From contig OY978106.1 in the NCBI GenBank assembly GCA_963854735.1, positions 186,001 through 250,000 of the forward strand: 64,000 nucleotides of DNA. The letters are read 5' to 3'. Of this stretch, positions 56,953 through 64,000 are shown piece by piece (position 1 is the first letter of the stretch; each line of letters opens with the position of its first letter). Source of the DNA: Marvania coccoides. Taxonomy: Eukaryota; Chlorophyta; Trebouxiophyceae; Chlorellales; Chlorellaceae. The notes beneath the pieces are model-generated. The model was not told where the DNA came from, did not search any database, and saw nothing but the letters and a program-made list of their open reading frames with translations. The position numbers and the translations under genes were made by a program.

Positions 56953-57927
56953 CTAAGACCTCATCGACATCCCCATCAACACCTTGGTTTCCTCAAACAC
57001 AAACCAGGAGATGCCCGCCGCAGGCGCCACCTTGGCAAGGTTTGTGAGCGACCCCTTGTACAGCCCGCGCACGCCTTCGTTCGCAAACGTTTTCCGCAAC
57101 ACGTCCGACATGCCGTCGTACTTGACCGCCGTGCCACCGATGCCCTGCGCCTGCAGCCGCGTCCGCACCAGCGCCAGCGGGTAGGCAGAAAACTGCGCCA
57201 GGCTGCTGGACAGCATACCGGCCCCCAAGATCATGTGGGCCGGGGGCGCGCCGTCGTACTCGTCCAACAGCATCTCCTTGAGCAGCTCGAACGCCGTGAT
57301 GTCGACCCCAGCGTACGGCAAAATTCCCAGCATGGAGGGCACCATGCCGCGGTAAAACGCCTTCCACCCCTCCTGCCTGTAGATCTTGCGCACTGTGTCC
57401 GAAATGCCGCGGTAGCTGCCGCCGGGACACACTGCCAGTCGCGTTTTCACGAGCTCCAGCGGGTAAATGATGCTCTGCGCGGTGGCGCCTGCCAACGCGC
57501 CCGCCACCATTCGCTGCGGCGGCGTGATCTCGTCGGGGTCGGAGGCCACCATGCGCTTGTAAACGTCGTTCATCGTCAGCTTGATGGCAGTCTCGGGCGC
57601 GATCTTCAGCACGTTGGTGCCGTTGCCCTTGAAAAACGCCTTGATGGAGCCCTCCGCGGCCATGCGGCGCAGACCTTGGGACATGGTCATGCTGTGCTGC
57701 CCCTCGTGCACCTGCAACAGGATCTTGAGCCGGTCCAGCGGGGCTGTGGCTGAGCGACTCACCGCCCCAGCCACCGCGCCAGCCAACAACAGCTTCAACG
57801 GCCGCAACGCCTGCTCCTCCTCCTCTTCTTCCTCTTCTTCGTACTCTAGCTGCGCTAGCCGCCGCTCCTCGTCCTCCCATGCCGTTACCGCCGCTGCTGC
57901 TTCCACCGCCGCCGCTTCTGCCACCAT
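56953..57927 (-). CDS. Mitochondrial carrier, SCaMC/ATP-Mg-phosphate or CoA carrier type
   Basis: Single exon, 324 aa. An acidic, Ala-rich N terminus with a run of nine Glu replaces the EF-hand domain of calcium-regulated SCaMCs. Three repeats follow with 'PLDRLKILLQVHE', 'PLELVKTRLAVCPGGS' and 'PLALVRTRLQAQG'. The block 'FFKGNGTNVLKIAPETAIKL' and 'YRGMVPSMLGILPYAGVDIT' places it in the SCaMC / plant APC / CoA-carrier clade. Exact substrate is not decidable from motifs. The frame stays open upstream of the ATG, so a 5' exon is possible. Confidence 0.88.
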   Translation of the reverse strand: MVAEAAAVEAAAAVTAWEDEERRLAQLEYEEEEEEEEEQALRPLKLLLAGAVAGAVSRSATAPLDRLKILLQVHEGQHSMTMSQGLRRMAAEGSIKAFFKGNGTNVLKIAPETAIKLTMNDVYKRMVASDPDEITPPQRMVAGALAGATAQSIIYPLELVKTRLAVCPGGSYRGISDTVRKIYRQEGWKAFYRGMVPSMLGILPYAGVDITAFELLKEMLLDEYDGAPPAHMILGAGMLSSSLAQFSAYPLALVRTRLQAQGIGGTAVKYDGMSDVLRKTFANEGVRGLYKGSLTNLAKVAPAAGISWFVFEETKVLMGMSMRS

Positions 57928-58510
57928 CGCTGCGGGCTGGGCGGGGAGGTGGGGCGGCGCGACAGGTTGTCTCCGCCGTCCTAGTACCCAAGAGCCAACG
58001 TTCCAGGTCCACGCAGGAGTAGTATGGCCTCCTCTCCCGCTAGAGGACGGAGCATCGTCTGCTGGAGTGGTCGCCGTTGCTGCTGCGTATGCCCAGCGCT
58101 CCGCAGAACGCTGTGGCCGTGGGTATCACGAGTATGCACTCCTTGAAGGAGGAAAAGGGTCGCTATTGACAGGAACAAAGAGCGAATTCAGCCGTCATTC
58201 ATTTGATTTAACAAGAGGGTAGTTTTAACAATTGCATTGGGGGGCAACGCTGCCAAGTGTGATCGCTATGATGAAACAATATTTGGTTTACAAAAAATAT
58301 TTATATACGGCAGGGGATCGATGGAGTTATTGAAAAATCGAAAAAATCAAAATTGAAAAGAATGGATTTTCCGGCGAATGAGGAGCTTTAAAAAAGATCA
58401 AAACTTGCAAAATCTGGTTTGATCATCGATGCCTCGCCTGCAGCAGGCGAGAATTCCAGCCAGCAATGTGAAGCATCACGATTTGTGATCTTGGTCGGGA
58501 GCAGCGCACA
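57928..58510. promoter_or_regulatory. Divergent region, SCaMC-like / GT29-like
   Basis: 583 bp. The part next to the carrier is GC-rich and open in frame; the rest is AT-rich. No site recognised. Confidence 0.4.
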
Positions 58511-60347
58511 ATGCCGAGGTTCAGACACGCCGTGGGGGGCAGTTCAAACTCCCCGCTGTTGCCGGCTCCGGCAGCCAGCTCGCTGCGGCCGTCTCGGAGG
58601 AAGACCACCAAAGGGTTGTTGACGGAGGGCCCTCACTTTGTTCTGGCCCTCGTCATTGCGGCAATTCCTTTTGGAATCACGCTGTTTATTCTTTCGGTTA
58701 GCCATCGTGCTTGTTTGGGTGTGCCATGAGCGCCCTGGAAAGGTCTTCTTCCTTGCTGAGCGCTAATGCATTATTTTCCCTTTATTTTCATGCAGTCGCT
58801 TGCAGGGCGGCACCAAAAGGCGGCAGCAGACGGAAACAGGAGCTTTCCTTGCTTTGGGAAAGGCTGCAAGGGCGAACTCGTCCGCCGGGAGCGCAATGCA
58901 GATTTGGAGCGTCGATTGGATGCTCTGATTGTGGAAGCCGCAGCAGGTGAGGGCAATATTTAAAATTTTACAAATTGATTTTTTATTGGCAATTTCTACA
59001 GCTTACTTTATATATATACATATAATTTTTTTTTAATTGTCTTACCAGTGGCCAAGGAAAAGAGCATTTTGACGGAAATTGATGCGGCGGAAAATGAAGA
59101 GCGTTGGAGGGCCATGGAAGAGGGGCAAGGCGAGGCATTGCAGCGCGCGAAGGGCCTAGAAGTAAAAGCTTGCACGCCTGAGGATTGTTGGCCTCATGGA
59201 ACCTGCAACGGCACGAGCTGTCAATGTGCTGCGGCTTTCTCTGGTAAGCATTGATTAATTAAATTGCCCTCCTTTTATCTTATTTATTTAATTATTATTT
59301 AATTTTACATGCTGTTTGCTATCCACGACCAAAAGCAGGGAGGTTTTGTGGTCATGGAACGCTGCTGTCCCGACCCTACTCTGTGTCTGCCTCTCCCTCG
59401 GTCGTGATGGGCTATGCAGGCGACATCGAGTTGCATCAAGAGTCAGAAGCTGCAGAGTGGCTCAGCAGGGGCCTCAGCAGGGGCCTCAGCGAGCAGCAAC
59501 TTCGCCGGCTGCGCCCGTCGCTGTCGTTGCGCAAAGATGCAGCCTTCAAGGTAGCGAAAAACGATGGGTTTATCTGGAAAACCGAACCTTAACAATATAT
59601 GCATTGTTTTTATTCACTTCAGGGCACTGTGCATGATAGCTGTGCTGTGGTGGGCCCAGGGGGCAGCCTGCTGTTGGCGAAGCACGGTGCTGCCATCAGC
59701 AGCGCCTCCCTTGTGCTGCGAGCAGGCGGACCAGAACTTGTAGATCCTGAAATAGGAGGAAAGCAGCCAGGGATTCGAATCTTGAGCAACATATTTCTTC
59801 AAAAGCGGCTGCCGTCGTCAAATGCCCAAATTATTGCTCCCACAGCTGAAAATTTAGCGTACCTACTCTCAAATACGAGCTCAGGCATACCTTGGGTGCT
59901 GCACCCCAACTTTTTGGCCCACGTCCAAGCCGCGTTCACTGGCGACGGGCCTGTTCTTCAAGCGCTGATGTTGGCCCTCAACGTCTGTCGCACTGTGAAG
60001 GTGTACGGCATCGCTCATTTGCCATCCATACCAGGTATAAATTAAGATTTTCATAATTTCGCAGTCGTTCTTAGCTTTTTCTAAGCGTTTTCTTGCACCC
60101 AGCAGGATTGCCGCCAACATTTTACGATGCATGCGAGCATGGCGCGGTGCAGACGCTGGAGCAGGAGTGGCCAGCGGTACTGGGAGTTGTACAGTCAGGA
60201 ATGGTGACTCTGGGGGAGGCATGCGTGCTGGAGTGCGCCGCTGGTGGTTCTCGTCTTGCATGCTCATCGTGTTTGAGCACAGAGTTGGTCTGGGACGCCA
60301 ATTCGCCACCTTCCTTCCCAGCGTGCAGTAATATGACACACCATTAA
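58511..60347 (+). CDS. GT29 sialyltransferase-like type II membrane protein with EGF-like module
   Basis: Six exons (58511-58696, 58796-58946, 59049-59243, 59339-59550, 59623-60034, 60106-60347), 465 aa, all phases consistent. Short cytosolic tail, one membrane anchor ('FVLALVIAAIPFGITLFILS'), a charged stem, then an EGF-like module ('CWPHGTCNGTSCQCAAAFSG', 'RFCGHG'). The catalytic part has a sialylmotif-L-like segment ('CAVVGPGGSLLLAKHGAAIS', 'LVLRAGG'). A motif-S-like region ('PVLQALMLALNVCRTVKVYG') is followed by 'TFYDACEHG'. Algal and plant GT29 proteins are known but may not transfer sialic acid. The 3' end is uncertain: frames between 60380 and 60550 also look coding. A TGTAA lies at 60370. 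Confidence 0.72.
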
Positions 60348-60680
60348 TAAATATTTAATACCTTTCTGTTGTAAAATAGTATATATTTTATGTTGACACC
60401 TGGAGTGAAAGAATCTTGCCCGAATATAACAAGTATGCTACCCCAATTCAGCATGGCTTCAAAGCACGGCCAGAAAACCATGGTATTCAATCTACCCTCT
60501 GGGGAGTGCCCCTTGGAGGTTGAGTGGCTGTGGGTCTGGTCGGGGAATTAATAAACATGCTTAAGAATTTTCAATCCCCGTTCTGTACCTTATTAAACAG
60601 GAACTCCCTTAAAATTTTCAAAATATTACGAAAATTAGTTCTCAGTCACTTCATTAAATCGAAAGGGGGTCAAAAAAGAG
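60348..60680. other. Convergent 3' regions, GT29-like / GDT1-like
   Basis: Two overlapping frames at about 60383-60550 stay open and have coding-like composition ('DTWSERILPEYNKYATPIQH' in one). They may be an extra last exon of the GT29-like gene. Confidence 0.35.
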
Positions 60681-61854
60681 TCAAAAGAGTCCCAGCGCTG
60701 TAGACACGGCAAGCAAAATGAACAGCATGCCGCCGATGATGCCCACGGTGCGCTCGCTAATGTACTTTGATAGCACGGCGCCTCCCACCACCGCGATTGC
60801 GGTCGCTACTGCGTGTCCCACAATGGCGCCGCCCGCCACCCCCACCGGCGACTGCGCCGCTCCCAGCGCAATCGTGGCCAGCATCGATCGGTCCCCCCAC
60901 TCCGCCACAAAGATCAGCGACGCCACCTCCGCCAGCCTCGCCAAGGGCGTGGCGCCGCTGATGCTGCCCTCCTTCTCTGCCACAGCCACGCTCTCTTCGG
61001 CCTCTTCCAGCTCCTCCTCGGTGCCCTCCGAGTGCTTCCACGCGTCCCGCAGCGTGCGCACGCCAAAGTAAAGCAGCAGCGCCGTCCCCGCCCACTGCCC
61101 GTACACTTCACTGGACTGCACCACTGTTGGGACGCTCTTCACCACGTAACCGATGGCCACTGAGATGAAGGTCATCACCGACAGGGCCAGCACGGAGCCC
61201 ACGAAGCTGATGGCCTTGCCCATGCGCATCGCCAGCAGCGCAGCGATGAAAAAGGTCTTGTCGCCGAGCTCGGAAGCGAAAATCAAGCTGAAGGCGGCAA
61301 AGAACCCGGACTTAGCGAGCATGGAGCTGGAGAGCAGATGCCGGATGGCTTCCAGAGCGGGGGCGGCCGCGCCGCTCGCCACAGCTGCGTAGCCTGCTCC
61401 TCCCAGAGCGGCAACAGCTGCCAACGCCAGCACTAGGTTCCTTCACAAGCGGGGAAATAATGTTAATATTTAAATTCATATTCGTTTTTTAAATACAGAG
61501 TATCGATCCTCGTAAAGAGGTGCTTCACCTGCCGCCCGAGCCCTTCTTGACATCGTCTGCTGGTGGTGGCGGGACCGCCGCTGCTGCATCGCCCGCTGCT
61601 TGTGCCCGAACGAGGAAGCTCACAGGCCTTCGCGAAAGCGGTGCTGCTGAAATTGCACCTACACATGGACGTTGCGATGAGCCAGATCGCCTCTTTACCG
61701 CCGAAATCTCCAAAAACCACTCACTTTTCTTGAAGGATCTTGCAGGCTTGAAGCTGTGGAACCCGCGGAGCTGGCTGGTAGGGGCCATGCCATTGCATCC
61801 AGCCGAATGTGCAGTCTTCACAGCGGCAGGGAGGCGCATCATGGCGTGGAACAC
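60681..61854 (-). CDS. Plastid GDT1/UPF0016 Mn2+/Ca2+ transporter (PAM71-like)
   Basis: Two exons (61854-61529 and 61440-60681), 361 aa. Exon 1 is a long plastid transit peptide ending in Ala/Pro-rich sequence. The join is 'GSGG|RNLVLALAAVAALGG'. The membrane part has two inverted halves, each with the family motif E-x-G-D-(K/R)-(T/S): 'FASELGDKTFFIAALLAMRM' and 'FVAEWGDRSMLATIALGAAQ', separated by an acidic loop. Plant PAM71 and CMT1 move manganese into the thylakoid or stroma for photosystem II (family knowledge). Head-to-head with MnmA, 210 bp between starts. Confidence 0.93.
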
Positions 61855-62064
61855 AGATAAACTAAATGTCGAAAAAAATCGTGTCGCACGAGTTTCGCGA
61901 AAAGGAATTCGATCGAGATAAATTATCGCTTCAAAATATCATTTTTGCAAATTTAATACGGAGCGCAAACTTGTGTGCAATCCGCCAAAGATTTTCGAAA
62001 AAATGATCAAATTTCTTTTTGGATATAAAGACCACAGCGCCCTTTGCGTCTTTTTTATTTAGTT

Positions 62065-63606
62065 ATGATGAATTGTACATTCACAGGATGGCCCTGCGCC
62101 AGGAGAGCTGGCGTAGAGGTGCAGCAGTTGACGTGTTTGAAAAATTTGAAGCAGCCTGGCTGTTCGGCACGCTCTCTTCCAGGTCCAAAGTCTCTTCCAC
62201 GACGAAGAAATGGGACGTCGACCAAATGCAGCGCTAATTTGGAAGTTTTAAGGACCGCCCAAGACCTGCAGCTTCCGCTACACACCGCTGCCGCCTTTCC
62301 GTCGGCCGCCGACTATGTTCCACCACCCTTTGACGAATGGGGCAGCCATCCAGAGCTTCTAGAAGGGTGAGTACTTAAAAAAATAAATAAGAAGGCCAGC
62401 ACATTTTATAAATTGAACAAAACAATTGATAGTATTAGAATTTCCATTTCCGCGTCTACATACAGGTGCGAACCAGAGTCGGCACCGTTAAGGGTAGCCC
62501 TGCTGCTGAGCGGCGGCGTGGACAGCACGCTGGCGCTGCACCTGCTGCACGCCGCCGGTCACCAAGTCACAGCCTACTACCTGCAAATCTGGTTTCAAGA
62601 GGATTTTCGAAACTCGTGGGATGCCTGCCCCTGGGAGGAGGACCTGGCATTTTGCCGCGCGGCTTGCGACCGGCTGGGCGTGCCCTTGGAAGTCGTACCC
62701 CTCAGCCAGCAATACTGGGACCGCGTCGTGGCACATTGCCTCGACGAAGTCCGCGCCGGGCGCACCCCCAACCCCGACGTCCTGTGCAATTCACGCGTCA
62801 AATTTGGCGCGTTCCTGGAGCACCTAAACTCCCATGCAGCCGGGAGCTGGGACCGGGTGGCCTCTGGGCACTACGCTCGCATGGCACGGATCCCTCCAGC
62901 ATGCAATGGTGGCAGCAGTGGGAAAGAGCCCCGTCTGGCGCTGACCCCTGACGCGGTGAAAGACCAGACCTATTTTTTGGCGCATCTGTCTCCCGAACAG
63001 CTGCGGCGCACGCTGTTCCCTCTCGGCGCGCTAACCAAGTCTCGCGTTCGCGCACTCGCTGTTGCCGCTGTGCTCCCCAACCAGGCCCGCAAGGACTCGC
63101 AGGGCATCTGCTTCCTGGGCAAGGTGCGGTTCAGCGAATTCATCAAGGAGCACCTGGGGGAGTGGCCAGGGCCCATTGTAGAGGAAGAAAGCGGGAATGT
63201 GATCGGGTACCATCAAGGCGTGTGGTTCCACACCGTGGGCCAGCGCAAGGGGATCCACCTGTCGGGAGGACCTTGGTACGTCACGCGGAAGTCCCCCTCG
63301 ACCAACGCAGTGTACGTTTCTCGGCAGTATCATGCTGGAGGTGCCGCCCCAGGGCGACGATCTGACTTTGAATGCTCAGACTTCAGCTGGACGAGCTCCG
63401 CCAGGCCGGATCTGACCAGACAGTTGCAGTGCAAGGTGCGCCACGGGCCGCACCTGTACGAGTGCGCGCTGGAGGTGCGGGGAGGCGGCAGGGCCCACGT
63501 GGCGTTGAATGGTGTGGACCAGGGGCTGGCGGCAGGGCAGTATGCGGTGTTTTACCAAGATGGGTACTGTCTGGGGTGTGCTGTCATAGGGGAGAGCGCT
63601 GGCTGA
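62065..63606 (+). CDS. MNMA: tRNA-specific 2-thiouridylase MnmA, organellar
   Basis: Two exons (62065-62366 and 62466-63606), 480 aa, with an Arg/Cys-rich leader of about 90 residues likely to be an organelle transit peptide. The core shows the PP-loop 'VALLLSGGVDSTLALHLLHA', the catalytic Cys in 'RTPNPDVLCNSRVKF', 'DRVASGHYAR', 'KDQTYFLAHLSPEQLRRTLF', and the second catalytic Cys in 'ARKDSQGICFLGKVRF'. The C-terminal beta-barrel is complete ('YAVFYQDGYCLGCAVI'). The enzyme thiolates U34 of Lys/Glu/Gln tRNAs. Insert 'NGGSSGKEPRL' before 'KDQTYFL' is slightly longer than in bacteria. TGTAA at 63633. Confidence 0.95.
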
Positions 63607-63795
63607 TTAATGGCGGAATTGCTTAGCAATTTTGTAATTTATGGGGGGAAAAACGATAGGCTTTGGAAGAGTGTTTCTTACCATCAAACACACCAAAGCC
63701 AAAAATTAATTAAGAGCAAATACTACCGTTTGTTTTTTCTATTCCTCAAATTATAATGTAACAAAAGCAGAAAAAGATTCATGCTGGTTTCAATT

Positions 63796-64000
63796 CTAAC
63801 GCCTGCCACTCTGAAGCTTGGCCAGCGTCTGTTCGTTTACCTGCACAGTCCTCCCGCCGCCTGGGCTCCGAAAAATCCGAATGTCCTCATCCAAATAATC
63901 AATGTAGAAGAGCCCTTCCCCTCGAATGGGGACGTCCCAGGCACGGTTGAAGGCGCGAATGGTGCCCCCAGAAATTTTCACCCTCACTTCTTTCGGTACT
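63796..64000 (-). CDS. PAP/fibrillin (plastid lipid-associated protein), C-terminal fragment
   Basis: About 67 residues, open to the right edge, so the rest of the gene lies outside the window. 'VKISGGTIRAFNRAWDVPIR' and 'FYIDYLDEDIRIFRSPGGGR' match the conserved C-terminal strand of fibrillins ('TYLDDDIRIGRG' in plants). These are plastoglobule and thylakoid lipid-binding proteins. The stop is at 63796-63798. Confidence 0.75.
   Translation of the reverse strand, partial: VPKEVRVKISGGTIRAFNRAWDVPIRGEGLFYIDYLDEDIRIFRSPGGGRTVQVNEQTLAKLQSGRR

Overview
This is a nuclear window from a eukaryotic, plastid-bearing alga, most likely a green alga (Chlorophyta). I read 33 protein genes on both strands. 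Most have one to several GT-AG introns that are AT-rich and about 80-380 bp long, with GC-richer exons. The green-lineage reading rests on plastid-type proteins (lysophosphatidate acyltransferase, GDT1/PAM71-like transporter, PAP/fibrillin, a carotene-desaturase-like oxidase, a MnmA thiouridylase with an N-terminal extension), a plant-type complex I subunit, SPPPP-type wall-protein repeats, an expansin, and TGTAA motifs just after several stop codons. The exact lineage cannot be fixed from the window. I found no rRNA, tRNA or CRISPR array.

Layout. 0-30 kb is a dense housekeeping region: ELMO fragment, LONRF-like TPR-RING-LON protein, secreted CAP-PAN protein, LicD-like transferase, hotdog thioesterase, EF-hand/ubiquitin-like membrane protein, EEP phosphohydrolase, RPN6, an orphan protein, a lipid-anchored kinase, a complex I subunit, a desaturase-like oxidase, PRL1, MPND-like protease, APRT, an RSL1D1-like protein and a type IA topoisomerase fused to two HMG-box-like domains. 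30.2-35.7 kb is a gene-free, AT-rich repeat island. 35.7-64 kb is again gene-rich: TMEM209-like protein, RPAC1, ALG7, TenI/ThiE-like, PH-START-DUF1336 protein, nucleoside hydrolase, expansin-ShK, Nudix, oxoglutarate/malate carrier, plastid LPAAT, Nudix-eIF2B-like fusion, SCaMC-like carrier, GT29-like glycosyltransferase, GDT1-like, MnmA and a fibrillin fragment.

The genes are not functionally clustered. Many are head-to-head pairs with 200-500 bp between start codons (TMEM209/RPAC1, ALG7/TenI, GDT1/MnmA, LicD-like/thioesterase, complex I subunit/desaturase), which suggests shared promoters. Several genes were only recovered by joining exons by hand from splice sites and reading frame (LicD-like, TMEM209-like, APRT, complex I subunit, GT29-like); all joins were checked for phase by eye.

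Most unusual points: the topoisomerase-HMG fusion; a calcium-binding (EF-hand) single-pass membrane protein carrying two ubiquitin-like folds; a kinase with DFQ in place of DFG; a Nudix-eIF2B fusion; a RAMA-MPN protease that may link DNA adenine methylation to histone deubiquitination; and the 31-34 kb island, which holds two interleaved repeat families, one forming an inverted pair about 2.3 kb apart.
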